A stretch of DNA of 64,000 bases from Luidia sarsii (Eukaryota; Echinodermata; Asteroidea; Paxillosida; Luidiidae): the NCBI GenBank assembly GCA_949987565.1, contig OX465107.1, forward strand, positions 12,033,721 through 12,097,720, read 5' to 3'. Made by a program: the position numbers and the translations under genes. Of the stretch, positions 1 to 11,834 are shown piece by piece. Position 1 is the stretch's first letter, and each line of letters begins with the position of its first letter. The notes beneath the pieces are model-generated. The model had not been told where the DNA came from. It saw nothing but the letters and a program-made list of their open reading frames with translations, and did no database searches.

Positions 1-343
1 ACACTTTTAACACTTTTGCCTAGCACCCTCTCGTGCCGGAGGGGCTAGTGCCCGATAAGGGTTGGCAAGCGTGCCAGAGTTGCCAAGCGTGGCAGGGTTG
101 CCAAGCGTGGCATGGTTGCCAAGCGTGGCATGGTTGCCAAGCGTGGCATGGTTGCCAAGCGTGGCATGGTTGCCAAGCGTGGCAAGGAGTTTGGGCAAGC
201 ATGCCCTGTTGAAAGAAATTTACTTGAAGCTGAACAGAAAATTAAGAAAAGAAAATTACGAAATAAAGTAGCGGCTTGAAATTCTATGCCAAAAAGTCAA
301 ACCTGTGTTTCAAAGCGTACTTTGTGTGTCGTCTGGGAATAAT
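1..343 (+). mobile_element. Right end (B repeat) of a Ngaro-like element, cut by the window edge
   Basis: This stretch matches 15654-15996 almost base for base (constant offset 15653), which is the 3' part of the B2 repeat of the complete element. It has a hairpin-forming stretch (ctagcaccctc / ggaggggctag), the 18-bp minisatellite at 61-186 and the conserved right terminus gtcgtctgggaataat at 328-343. Satellite DNA begins directly at 344, with the same junction as at 15996/15997. The rest of this copy lies left of the window. Confidence 0.8.
61..186 (+). repeat. 18-bp minisatellite in the Ngaro B repeat (7 units)
   Basis: Seven head-to-tail 18-bp units, consensus gttgccaagcgtggcatg; the first (61-78) is degenerate. 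Since 18 is a multiple of 3, each frame reads as a six-residue repeat, which gives spurious open frames on both strands. The same block has 5 units at 9753-9842 and 7 units at 14788-14913 and 15714-15839. A diverged version is at 56.2-56.5 kb. Confidence 0.9.
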
Positions 344-3300
344 ACAGAATTATTACGGAAACTTACCGCTATTGCTTCCACTTCCGGGATTTCCTGAAAA
401 TTTAACGACAAACATTTCCATTAGAAATGTCAATATAGAATCAAGAGGGTCTCTGCTGGCTTTAAAAAACTAGATAAAAGATAACATTTTAACACAAAGG
501 ACGGCATGCTTCATCCGTGCTTCATGTACATAAACGCAACATAAATATGCCGCTTTTGTCTTTACCCTCTCCTCCACACCATTATCTGATGAATACGAAC
601 GGTACTCATCATGTATTTTCGATCCCAATATGTAAATGATTGACCTTAAAAATAAATGACGAGTGGGAGCTAGTATATTTTTCATGACAAATAATTGGTC
701 TAATTCATTCTTCATGCTTTCCGAGAGACAATGAATACATTTCTTGTAAAGAACAACAAAAGGTGAGTAGTATTCTATACTTGCTTAGAATAATGGTTCA
801 TGTACGGTGTCCTTCCATCTTTACTTTCTCCCAAAATTCTTCTACAAATGTTTATTTCAAGGAAAAAATCCATTAAATCGACGCATAAATCTCTACCGGT
901 TTTACTTCCACATAATACGTTATCACTCGAGCTTCCTACAATTGCAAACGGTACTGATCATTCGTTGTTCAAGAAAAAGTAATTAATTCACCTTGGAAAT
1001 AAATGAAGAGTTAGAGCTAGTGTTTTTTGTTCATAACAAACACTTGTACAAATTAATTTTGACTGTTTTCAGGAAATTAATCAATATCAATTCAGTATGA
1101 AGAACGAGAAAAGATGACTAGTATTTCAGACTTGATGAGTATGTCGGTTTATGTCGGGGGTTCTTTCCATTGATAATACCTGACGGAAAATATTTAAACA
1201 ATGTTTACTTTATTAGAAATGCCATCATTTGTTATTCCTTTGAATGGAAATGTTCTGTTAAATCTTGATTTCCGGTGATATAATCTCGTGAATTACAGAA
1301 TTATTACGGAAACTTACCGCTATTGCTTCCACTTCCGGGATTTCCTGAAAATTTAACGACAAACATTTCCATTAGAAATCTCAATATAGAATCAAGAGGG
1401 TCTCTGCTGGCTTTAAAAAACTAGATAAAAGATAACATTTTAACACAAAGGACGGCATGCTTCATCCGTGCTTCATGTACATAAACGCAACATAAATATG
1501 CCGCTTTTGTCTTTACCTTCTCCTCCACACCATTATCTAATGAATACGAACGGTACTCATCATGTATTTTCGATCCCAATATGTAAATGATTGACCTTGA
1601 AAATAAATGACGAGTGGGAGCTAGTATATTTTTCATGACAAATAATTGGTCTAATTCATTCTTTATGCTTTCCGAGAGACAATGAATACAATTTCATTGT
1701 AAAGAACAACAAAAGGTGAGTAGTATTCTATACTTGCTTAGAATAATGTTTCATGTACGGTGTTCTTTCCATCTTTACTTTCTCCGAAAAAACTTCTACA
1801 AATGTTTATTTCAAGGATCAAATCCATTAAATCGACGCATAAATTTCTACCGGTTTTACTTCCACACAATCCGTTATCACTCGAGCTTTCTACAATTGAA
1901 AACGGTACTGATCATTCGTTGTTGTTCAAGATAAGTAATTAATTCACCTTGGAAATAAATGAGGAGTTCGAGCTAGTGTTTTTTGTTCATAAGAAACACT
2001 TGTACAAATTAATTTTGACTGTTTTCAGGAAATTAATCAATATCAATTCAGTATGAAGAACGAGAAAAGATGACTAGTATTTCAGACTTGATAAGTATGT
2101 CGGTTTATGTCGGGGGTTCTTTCCATTGATAATACCTGACGGAAAATATTTAAATAATGTTTACTTTATTAGAAATGCCATCATTTGTTATTCCTTTGAA
2201 TGGAAATGTTCTGTAAAATCTTTATTTCCGGTGATATAATCTCGTGAATTACAGAATTATTACGGAAACTTACCGCTTTTGCTTTCACTTCCGGATTTTC
2301 CTAAAAAATTTAAAGACAAACATTTCCATTAGAAATGTCAATATAGAATCAAGAGGGTCTCTGCTGGCTTTAAAAAACTAGATAAAAGATAACATTTTAA
2401 CACAAAGGACGGCATGCTTCATCCGTGCTTCATGTACATAAACGCAACATAAACATGCCGCTTTTGTCTTAACCTTCTCCTCCACACCATTATCTAATGA
2501 ATACGAACAGTACTCATCATGTATTTTCGATCCCAATATGTAAATGATTGACCTTGAAAATAAATGACGAGTGGGAGCTAGTATATTTTTCATGACAAAT
2601 AATTGGTCTAATTCATTCTTTATGCTTTCCGAGAGACAATGAATACAATTTCATTGTAAAGAACAACAAAAGGTGAGTAGTATTCTATACTTGCTTAGAA
2701 TAATGTTTCATGTACGGTGTTCTTTCCATCTTTACTTTCTCCGAAAAAACTTCTACAAATGTTTATTTCAAGGATAAAATCCATTAAATCGACGCATAAA
2801 TCTCTACCGGTTTTACTTCCACACAATCCGTTATCACTCGAGCTTTCTACAATTGAAAACGGTACTAATCATTCGTTGTTGTTCAAGATAAGTAATTAAT
2901 TCACCTTGGAAATAAATGAGGAGTTAGAGCTAGTGTTTTTTGTTCATAAGAAACACTTGTACAAATTAATTTTGACTGTTTTCAGGAAATTAATCAATAT
3001 CAATTCAGTATGAAGAACGAGAAAAGATGACTAGTATTTCAGACTTGATGAGTATGTCGGTTTTTGTCGGGGGTTCTTTCCATTGAAAATACCTGACGGA
3101 AAATATTTAAATAATGTTTACTTTATTAGAAATGCCATCATTTGTTATTCCTTTGAATGGAAATGTTCTGTAAAATCTTTATTTCCGGTGATATAATCTC
3201 GTAAATTAAAGAATTATTACGGAAACTTACCGCTTTTGCTTTCACTTCCGGATTTTCCTGAAAATTTAACGACAAACATTTCCATTAGAAATGTCAATAT

Positions 3301-6300
3301 AGAATCAAGAGGGTCTCTGCTGGCTTTAAAAAACTAGATAAAAGATAACATTTTAACACGAAGGACGGCATGCTTCATCCGTGCTTCATGCACATAAACG
3401 GTAATTTAAAATGCCCCTTTTGTATTTACCTTCTCCTCCACACCATTATCTAATGAATACGAACGGTACTCATCATGTATTTTCGATCCCAATATGTAAA
3501 TGATTGACCTTGAAAATAAATGACGAGTGGAAGGTAGTATATTTTTGCATGACAAATAATTGGTCGAATTCATTCTTTATGCTTTCCGAAAGACAATGAA
3601 TACAATTTCATTGTGAAGAACAACAAAAGGTGAGTAGTATTCTATACTTGCTTAGAATAATGGTTCATGTACGGTGTTCTTTCCATCTTTACTTTCTCCC
3701 AAAAATCTTCTACAAATGTTTATTTCAAGGATAAAATTCATTACATCGACGCAAAAATCTCTACCGGTTTTACTTCCACATAATACGTTATCATTCGAGC
3801 TTCCTACAATTGCAAACGGTACTGATCATTCGCTTGTCAAGAAAAGTAATTATTTCACCTTGGAAATAAATGAGGAGTTAGAGCTAGTGTTTTTTGTTCA
3901 TAACAAACACTTGTAGAAATTAATTTTGACTGTTTTCAGGAAATTAATTAAAATCAATTCAGTATGAAGAACGAGAAAAGATGACTAGTATTTCAGACTT
4001 AATGAGAAAGTCGGTTTATGTCGGGGTTCTTTCCATTGATAATACCTGACGGAAAATATTTTAACAATCTTTACTTTATTAGAAATGCCATCATTTGTTA
4101 TTCCTTTGAATGGAAATGTTCTGTACAATCTTGATTTCCGGTAATATAATCTCGTGAATTACAGAATTATTGCGGAAACTTACCGGTTTTGCTTCCACTT
4201 TCGGAACTTGCTGAAAATTTAAAGACAAACATTTCCATTAGAAATCTCAATATAGAATCAAGAGGGTCTCTGCTGGCTTTAAAAAACTAGATAAAAGATA
4301 ACATTTTAACACAAAGGATGGCATGCTTCATCCGTGCTTCATGCACATAAACGGTAATTTAAAATGCCCCTTTTTTATTTACCTTCTCCTCCACACCATT
4401 ATCTAATGAATACGAACGGTACTCATCATGTATTTTCGATCCCAATATGTAAATGATTGACCTTGAAAATAAATGACGAGTGGAAGCTAGTATATTTTTG
4501 CATGACAAATAATTGGTCGAATTCATTCTTTATGCTTTCCGAAAGACAATGAATACAATTTCATTGTGAAGAACAACAAAAGGTGAGTAGTATTCTATAC
4601 TTGCTTAGATTAATGTTTCATGTACGGTGTTCTTTCCATCTTTACTTTCTCCCAAAAATCATCTACAAATGTTTATTTCAAGGATAAAATCCATTAAATC
4701 GACGCATAAATCGACGCCGGTTTTACTTCCACATAATACGTTATCATTCGAGCTTCCTACAATTGCAAACGGTACTGATCATTCGCTTGTCAAGAAAAGT
4801 AATTAATTCACCTTGGAAATAAATGAAGAGTTAGAGCTAGTGTTTTTTGTTCATAACAAACACTTGTACAAATTAATTTTGACTGTTTTCAGGAAATTAA
4901 TCAATATCAATTCAGTATGAAGAACGAGAAAAGATGACTAGTATTTCAGACTTGATAAGTATGTCGGTTTATGTCGGGGGTTCTTTCCATTGATAATACC
5001 TGACGGAAAATATTTTAACAATCTTTACTTTATTAGAAATGCCATCATTTGTTATTCCTTTGAATGGAAATGTTCTGTTAAATCTTGATTTCCGGTGATA
5101 TAATCTCGTGAATTACAGAATTATTACGGAAACTTACCGCTATTGCTTCCACTTCTGGATTTTTCTGAAAATTTAAAGACAAACATTTCCATTAGAAATC
5201 TCAATATAGAATCAAGAGGGTCTCTGCTGGCTTTAAAAAACTAGATAAAAGATAACATTTTAACACAAAGGATGGCATGCTTCATCCGTGCTTCATGCAC
5301 ATAAACGGCACATTAAAATGCCCCTTTTGTCTTTACCTTCTCCTCCACACCATTATCTAATGAATACGAACGGTACTCATCATGTATTTTCGATCCCAAT
5401 ATGTAAATGATTGACCTTGAAAATAAATGACGAGTGGGAGCTAGTATATTTTTCATGACAAATAATTGGTCTAATTCATTCTTTTTGCTTTCCGAAAGAC
5501 AATGAATACATTTCATTGTAAAGAACAAAAAAAGGTGAGTAGTATTCTATACTTGCTTAGAATAATGTTTCATATACGGTGTTTTTTCCATCTTTACTTT
5601 CTCCCAAAAATCTTCTACAAATGTTTTTTCAAGGATAAAATCCATTACATTGACGTATAAATCTCAACCGGTTTTACTTCCACATAATACGTTATCACTC
5701 GAGCTTTCTACAATTGAAAACGGTACTGATCATTCGTTGTTCAAGAAAAGTAATTAATTCACCTGGGAAATAAATGAAGAGTTAGAGCTAGTGTTTTTTG
5801 TTCATAACAAACACTTGTACGAATTAATTTTGACTGTTTTCAGGAAATTAATCAATATCAATTCAGTATGAAGAACGAGAAAAGATGACTAGTATTTCAG
5901 ACTTGATAAGTATGTCGGTTTATGTCGGGGGTTCTTTCCATTGATAATACCTGACGGAAAATATTTTAACAATCTTTACTTTATTAGAAATGCCATCATT
6001 TGTTATTCCTTTGAATTGAAATGTTCTGTAAAATCTTGATTTCCGGTAATATAATCTCGTGAATTACAGAATTATTACGGAAACTTACCGCTTTTGCTTC
6101 CACTTACGGAATTTTCTGAAAATTTTAAGACAAACATTTCAATTAGAAATCTAAATATAGAATCAAGAGGGTCTCTGCTGGCTTTAAAAAACTAGATAAA
6201 AGATAACATTTTAACACAAAGGACGGCATGCTTCATCCGTGCTTCATGTACATAAACGGCACATAAATATGCCGCTTTTGTTTTTACCTTCTCCTCCGCA

Positions 6301-6644
6301 CCATTATCTAATGAATACGAACGGTACTCATCATGTATTTTCGATCCCAATATGTAAATGATTGACCTTGAAAATAAATGACGAGTGGGAGCTAGTATAT
6401 TTTTCATGACAAATAATTGGTCGAATTCATTCTTTATGCTTTCCGAAAGACAATGAATACATTTCATTGTAAAGAACAACAAAAGGTTAATAGTATTCTA
6501 TACTTGCTTAGAATAATGGTTCATGTACGGTGTTCTTTCCATCTTTACTTTCTCCCAAAAATCTTCTACAAATGTTTATTTCAAGGAAAAAATTCATTAA
6601 ATCGACGCATGAATCTCTACCGGTTTTACTTCCACATGATACGT
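344..6644. repeat. 953-bp satellite array, copy A (6 full units plus a partial one)
   Basis: Units begin at the motif acagaattattacgg (344, 1295 and so on, period 951-957). The landmark aactagataaaagataac recurs near 470, 1427, 2380, 3335, 4288, 5239 and 6191. I label the units a-b-c-d-e-f-g by their private differences. Unit g stops at about 6644, where the inverted-repeat-bounded segment starts. Units are AT-rich and differ by a few percent. Short open frames recur only because the repeat is young; their ends differ between units (for example a changed 3' end in unit f), so I do not call them genes. On the minus-strand gene this array lies inside one intron. Confidence 0.9.
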
Positions 6645-7923
6645 TGTGCCGGGTCACATAATTATTAACTTTTGAATAAATGGATTATTTGATGTTACCC
6701 CTTTGAATAATAAACATCTCACTTTCTTGGAAATGTAAACAGAAGTGATCTGTTTGGATTTTTGGCATTTTCAACTGTGCACTGACGCAACTTTGCAATT
6801 ATATTTACAAATGCGTTATTTCCGATTGATATTTTGATAAAAAAAATATTTTTTTGATTGAAATCGCTTCAGACACAGGTAAATATTACGCCGTTGCATC
6901 CTCGTCTTTCTCTGACCAGATTTTCTATAACAAAACCGAAACTTGTCATGCATCAAAGTATATGAATGAATCATTCATGGTTCAATAAATGTTTAACTGC
7001 ATTAATGATGCACTCGGGCATTTGTGTTTCATTTTGAATTAATACATTCGAAATCTATTTCAAGACGTATCGATATCTAGAAGATTCGATAGCATAGGCA
7101 ATTACAGAGCGTAAACTATTCAAAGTGAACCACCCTCTTCTGAGGAGTTCAGCACCTGGAATCTTGGTATTAGTGGCGATGGTTAACTCGGCAGGATTGC
7201 TTCTAGCCGGTCACGCTTTCATTGAAATTGGACTTTGCTTAGGATGCTGCGTGACAACTGAAGGGTCGTCGGAAGCTGAGACGTTGGCGGCCATGATTTA
7301 GGGCTGTTGCGATGAAGGTATGCAGAAGGTGAGAGTCGTCTTGTAGCGCCTTTTTAACCAGCAGTCTAAGATGTTTTATTTTATGTTCCCTTCGAAGTGC
7401 AGGGGGACCAATACCTTGAGGGGACTGGGAGGTATTTCACTGCGGTCGGTCGTAGACATCCAGGTATTAATCTCATGTTGGTGATGCCTGATACGTTCGG
7501 CATGAAATTGACAGACGCCCGCCCTGAGAAGGGCGTACAATATGTTCCGGAGTGGGGTATGGCCTGGCTGTGACTGACGAATCGTCATTCCTCATCAAGG
7601 TTTAAGTATGTGGAGTGGTAGTAGTAGCAAGCTGCTTGAATTCTTTGGCGTTGAAATCTTATTCGGTGAAGACTCCACCGTATGTCCCACCGTATCAATA
7701 TTCCTAGTAAGTATTTTAGCCACTGCTCAGTATGGCCCGTGTAATAGTTGTTTTTAATTCCTGGACGCATTTGTCCTAGTTTCTCTGTGATATGAGAATA
7801 ATTGTTCCCAAGAATAACTCAAACATTTTTTAAAAATACTGATCGTCTGCCATTGTAATCGATTTAGGAAGATCGGAAAACATTGATGTCCAAAAATTTA
7901 CTCATAATTTGTGACCCGGCACA
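6645..7923. mobile_element. Segment bounded by 14-bp perfect inverted repeats, possible non-autonomous element
   Basis: TGTGCCGGGTCACA at 6645-6658 is matched by its reverse complement at 7910-7923, and both are followed inward by AT-rich sequence. The interior has no recognisable transposase. I cannot see a target-site duplication (tacgt on the left, gcgac on the right). From about 7822 to 7905 the interior matches the type I EGF intron repeat (the actgatcgtctgcc region), so the two inverted repeats may belong to two separate insertions. The GC-richer part at 7120-7620 has no protein I can name. Confidence 0.4.
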
Positions 7924-9000
7924 GCGACATGAGGAATATCCCACCAAAACACTTTTCGAGTAAACAACGCCTAAAGTCAAAGTTCCTTCTAAATTCGATT
8001 AAAAATCAATTTTATTGTTTAATATTATTTTCGGAAAGTTAATGTATTGAAGGAAATGTTGATATCATTTGAAAGCTAAGAGTACACTCTTTTACATCAT
8101 TAGAAAATCTCAAAATCTCAATGGTCATGATGTAATCCTCATATTGAAATCTTACGGTCTGGGATTCTGTATTTCTCTAGAAAATTTACTCAAACATCGA
8201 CAAAAAGTTTATAACCGTCGAGAAATGTTTACCTTTCAGAAAGGTGCAATCATCCTTACTTTGTAATATTTATTTATATTTTCCATACGCATTGATGTAT
8301 ATATCCTCTGATGTGTGGAAGTAAATGATACCTAGAAAAAAATTCCCTAGAATGAATTAATGATCATCTGCCATTGTAAAATTGTTGTATCGGTGCGCGT
8401 TGCCGAGAAACACTCTTTGGCCCCAGGAAAGTGAATCGTGTCATTGTATGCGACGGTTGTAAAAATCCCACCCTTCCACACTAAATTGAAGGGATAATTT
8501 AGTTTTGTAACTTCAGAGTTAGAAGTAAATAACTCAGAGTTAGAAGATGGAAGTACGGCTAGTGTCCAATTGGGGAAATATTGCAGTGGTAGGCCTGGGC
8601 TCTTCGCTTGCCCTCTCCCTGGGAAGTCCAAAAGCGACAAGCAGTTAAGACTGGGGCTCCTGCATGTCTGATAATGAGCATGGTAAGTCTTGGACTCTTG
8701 GCTGGGTCACATGTTTTGGACAAGGGTCATAGGATTGAGATAGAATTGAGACGCAATCGGTCTTGGGTATCTCAACATGTAATTTCCGTTTTATGTGACT
8801 CTTTTTCTATCGCTTATATCAGCATATCTTGCAGACCGGGAACGGGCCGGATTATGACTGTGGGACCACACACCTTCAGACGGTCTTTCAAAGGGGAGTA
8901 GGCTTACCCTTGTCAACTAGAGATCCCATGGTCAGTTGTCCTTCTGATTTAGATAATCAATGAAATAATAATGTACAAAACAGTGGTTATAGAATATTAC
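7924..9000. other. Intron downstream of the copy A EGF exon
   Basis: From about 8125 onward this is the type I intron repeat of the 35-54 kb array, with its landmarks: cttacggtctggg, ctctgatgtgtgg, the GC-richer block at 8560-8700 and the block ending near the minus-strand exon donor. 7924-8124 is an insertion absent from most other units. No additional exon is supported. Confidence 0.7.
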
Positions 9001-9117
9001 CTTCTTCGTTCTCGCAATGACGACCTCTGTATCCTGGGGCACAATTGCAGGTATAACTGTCTTGTGTCTGTTCACACGTTCCTCCGTTCTGGCAGATGTT
9101 GTCTTGCTTACAGGGAT
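9001..9117 (-). CDS. EGF-like domain exon, type Ia variant (copy A)
   Basis: A 117-bp symmetric exon with acceptor caacaag before ATCCC and donor gtaatatt after GAAGAAG. With the phase-1 G it reads DPCKQDNICQNGGTC, then [11 protein letters not shown], then APGYRGRHCENEEG. All six EGF cysteines are present in the spacing expected for an EGF-like module. It differs from the main array consensus by GYR instead of GYK and ENEEG instead of ENEKG. It is the most downstream exon of the gene in this window and is separated from the next one (35138-35254) by about 26 kb of intron holding satellite and a retrotransposon. Frame and splice sites are intact. Confidence 0.8.
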
Positions 9118-9389
9118 CTTGTTGAAAAATTGGGATTTTATGAGATTCAAAGATCTAATATCGTGCCAAACTTGACTGAGCAAATGAAAATATCAGTTAG
9201 TATACAAGAACATGAAGAAGGCGAATATATACAATATACTTATACGTTTCATGATCATAAGTGGTGGAGTGAAGGCTGATGGTAATACGTTCATAAGTAA
9301 CAAATAATTGCTTCTCGGCAATGAAATGAAAAACCGAACTTGCATTTCAGTAATTGCGTATTGTATGAATAACTTGAACGGATATTTCA
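9118..9389. other. Intron upstream of the copy A EGF exon, ending at the Ngaro insertion
   Basis: This matches 35255-35525 and the other type I introns, with an extra acaat near 9230. It stops at 9389/9390, where the retroelement begins with TTTTATC. Uninterrupted introns (for example 38185-38600) continue at this point with cattttattataatg. Confidence 0.8.
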
Positions 9390-10000
9390 TTTTATCAATA
9401 CAAGATAAAATTCGTTATTCCCTACAGCCACACGATCTATGGCATGAGCTGGCATGAGCTGGGAAAAGGGGGCTGCTGGTCGTCCCAGTGGGGCGCGCGC
9501 TGCGCGTTTGGCAGGTTTTTGCTGGGAACGACGGGCAGTGCATCTTTTCAACAGCAACTTAACTAGATTATTCGGTATTAAAACTTGGAAGTTACCATTT
9601 AACTCAACAGTTTAACTTTTAAACAAAACGCCAAGCACCCTCTTGTGCCCGTGGGGCTTATTCAACCGTATTTGCGAACGGTGGACAAACGGCGTGCCTG
9701 TTAACACTTTTAACACTTTTGCCTAGCACCCTCTCGCGCCGGAGGTGCCAGAGTTGCCAAGCGTGGCAGGGTTGCCAAGCGTGGCAGGGTTGCCAAGCGT
9801 GGCATGGTTGCCAAGCGTGGCATGGTTGCCAAGCGTGGCAAGGAATTTGGGCAAGCATGCCCTGTTGAAAGAGATTTACTTGAAGCTGAACAGAAAATTA
9901 AGAAAAGAAAATTACGAAATAAAGTAGCGGCTTGAAATTCTATGCCAAAAAGTCAAACTTGTGTTTCAAAGCGTACTTTGTGTGTCGTCTGGGAATAATT
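9390..10000 (+). mobile_element. Short, internally deleted Ngaro-like copy
   Basis: It begins with the A terminus (TTTTATC, 7-bp spacer, GATAAAA at 9390-9410, then ttattccctacagcc). It loses homology to the A repeat at 9440, passes through a duplicated ggcatgagct and a GC-rich stretch, and joins B sequence from about 9498 (gctgcgcgtttggcagg) to the terminus gggaataat at 9991-9999. The gctgcgcgtt joint also precedes B1 of the long copy (about 14530), so both derive from a parent with the same internal 3' end. It has no coding capacity. Its minisatellite has 5 units. Confidence 0.75.
9753..9842 (+). repeat. 18-bp minisatellite, 5 units (short Ngaro copy)
   Basis: Same unit as at 61-186 but two units shorter, so the copy number differs between element copies. 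Confidence 0.85.
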
Positions 10001-10002
10001 CC

Positions 10003-10023
10003 TTTTATCAATACAAGATAAAA
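10003..10023. other. Putative recombinase crossover site at the B0/A1 junction
   Basis: TTTTATC and GATAAAA are perfect inverted arms around a 7-bp spacer (aatacaa). Outside them lie gggaataa on the left (9991-9998) and ttattccc on the right, which are also inverted. Arms around a 6-8 bp spacer are the usual layout of tyrosine-recombinase sites. The same site is at 9390-9410 and 15074-15094, and with one spacer change at 55603-55623. Confidence 0.5.
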
Positions 10024-10322
10024 TACGTTATTCCCTACAGCCACACGATCTATATCACAGTTCTCTGGTCATCAACTGAGGGTCACCTTGTTATGGAAGT
10101 AGACTAAACCTATTTGCGAAAGTGACCAGGCGACTTCCAAAGGTTACATTGGTACGGAAGTAGACAAAAACCCATTAGTGTAAGTGACCAGGCGACTAGT
10201 GAGGGTGACGATTGATGTGTAACAGGACAGGTGGGTGCACTCGATCAGGGTGGGCCCATCAGGGAGAAGATTTTGGTCGGCTCACTTCGGCTTAGAGTTT
10301 CGAGCTGCAACCACGAAAAAAT
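10003..10322 (+). repeat. A1 split direct repeat (5' end)
   Basis: Near-identical to A2 (15074-15396). It carries the arm-spacer-arm site at its left edge and two imperfect internal repeats of about 60 bp (10081-10140 and 10142-10200), each holding GGAAGTAGAC and AAGTGACCAGGCGAC. It probably holds the promoter, but I see no TATA box I would defend. Confidence 0.8.
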
Positions 10323-10459
10323 ATTTCGAGTCTCAAAGCACGAAAGATAAAAAATTAAGTTCTTCCAGCTTCGTTTTGGGATTCTTCCCTGATTTTCAGC
10401 CCTAAGGTGGGGTATTGCAAAGTTCCTGGAGTTCGGCTTGTTCAGCACTAATCTCCAAT

Positions 10460-11834
10460 ATGCCGCGTGAAAAACGCGGACCATATAAGAAGCGTTCCCC
10501 CTCGGCCCCACCGCACGCCGGCGGTGGTCGGCGCAGGGTCGGCCGCCCCCGCAGCTTGGCACCAGTTCCGTCTACGGCTGCCGTGCAGGAAGATGGTGGG
10601 ATCACGGCCAGCGGCGGGATCAGCCCCAAATCCTGTGATCTCAGCCCCCTCAGCGAACCAGGTCGCCACCGAGCCACCTTTGGAGAGTACCGGTACGTCG
10701 GCAGCCGCATCTACCATCATTGGCGGTGAGTTTAGCGTCCGCGCTCCAACGGGACTCGCACCTCCGAACTCTAGTCCAAATGAGCTTAGTGCTCAAGAAA
10801 GTAGGCCTCTGGCGATTAATGCAGGCAGGGTTGCCGGCAATTCTATACAGCCGGTAATTCAAGCCCCTACCGTGTTTGATCCATTACCATTAGAGCTACC
10901 AGTTAGCCAAGCCGATGGCATGTTTTCCCTCTCGACTGCCGCAGGCATGGGTGCTGCTAGGCCCTCAACCCTGTATTCTCTTGGAAACGATGCCCCCATT
11001 GACATGCATGTTCCAAGGGCAGTGGAAGATAAGATTTGGAACGGGCAATATGTGGATCTGGCGTGTTTGTATCGCGATACCGCAACACGGGTCCTAACCG
11101 CCCGGGAGACAGGGTCGGAATTGACCATGGCAGTCGAGCAGGGCAAGGTTGTTTTCCGGGCAGCTACGCCTCATACACGAAAGCTTGATAGCATTGATAA
11201 GTGGACCAGTTCGTTCCATGTCTTTATGGCCATTTATTGCACTCGTCATCCTAGCCGTTTCCTGGAATTGCTTAAGTATGCCGAGATCATTCGCACAGCG
11301 GCTGTGCAATTCCCGGGAATAGGCTGGCGCAATTATGATGAGCAATTCCGTTTGCGCATGGAGGCCAACCCATCGCGCTCCTGGGCAGCGATGGACATGC
11401 AGCTTTGGGTCACTGTCGCAGCTGCCGGTAGCATGCTGCACTCACCAAATGTGGGGGCATTGATCAATAGTATTCAGTCACCAAAGTATGTTTGCTATGC
11501 GTTCAATTCGGCCACAGGTTGCCGGTGGAATCCCTGCCGCTATTCTCACAGTTGTAGCCGCTGTGGGAAGACCGGGCACGGAGCAGGGGTATGTCGTATG
11601 GGCGGCGCTGGTATGGCGCCTCAAGGCAACCCGGTAAAGCAATCTTTTGGTACGGCTGGTGCGTCTTATACGCGCTACACAAAGACACCGGCTGCAGCGT
11701 CGGGCGTACGGCAAGCAGTTCGTCAAGCACCGATCAGTGCCGGACTACAGGTCCACGCTCCGGCTGGTGCGCAGACCGTGGCTAGTGCTAATAAAGGGGG
11801 CACACATTCTTTTCGTGCCTCCAACACCCGTTAA
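10460..11834 (+). pseudogene. gag: Ngaro-like gag (nucleocapsid-type) gene, frameshifted
   Basis: The only sensible ATG is at 10460 and opens a basic N-terminus (MPREKRGPYKKR, then RRRVGRPR, which resembles an AT-hook). That frame ends at 10729. The rest of the protein is in a second frame, open up to the TAA at 11832-11834, so a one-base shift is needed between about 10565 and 10640. The middle is proline/serine/alanine-rich, followed by a folded region containing WTSSFHVFM. The C-terminal part has a CCCH-like cluster (C-x8-C-x4-C-x3-H in CYAFNSATGC and on) and then a CCHC knuckle, CSRCGKTGHGAGVC. This pair of zinc modules is typical of DIRS-type gag proteins, which bind the element RNA. The end overlaps the RT frame. 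Confidence 0.7.

Noticed and set aside
7..202. Open frames on both strands across the 18-bp minisatellite (also at 14734-14998 and 15660-15924)
   Set aside because: An 18-bp repeat with no stop codon is open in several frames at once; the frames are a by-product of the repeat.
730..1075. Plus-strand donor (aaaag/gtgagt) and acceptor (ctgttttcag/g) in each satellite unit
   Set aside because: No coding sequence lies between them. It may produce a noncoding transcript, but nothing in the sequence shows this.
7376..7770. GC-richer minus-strand frames inside the inverted-repeat segment
   Set aside because: No recognisable domain or splice structure, and both copies are one duplication, so conservation is not informative.
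8671..8690. A strong plus-strand splice donor (cat before ggtaagt) repeated in each type I unit
   Set aside because: No partner acceptor or coding exon could be supported on the plus strand; probably chance, then copied by duplication.
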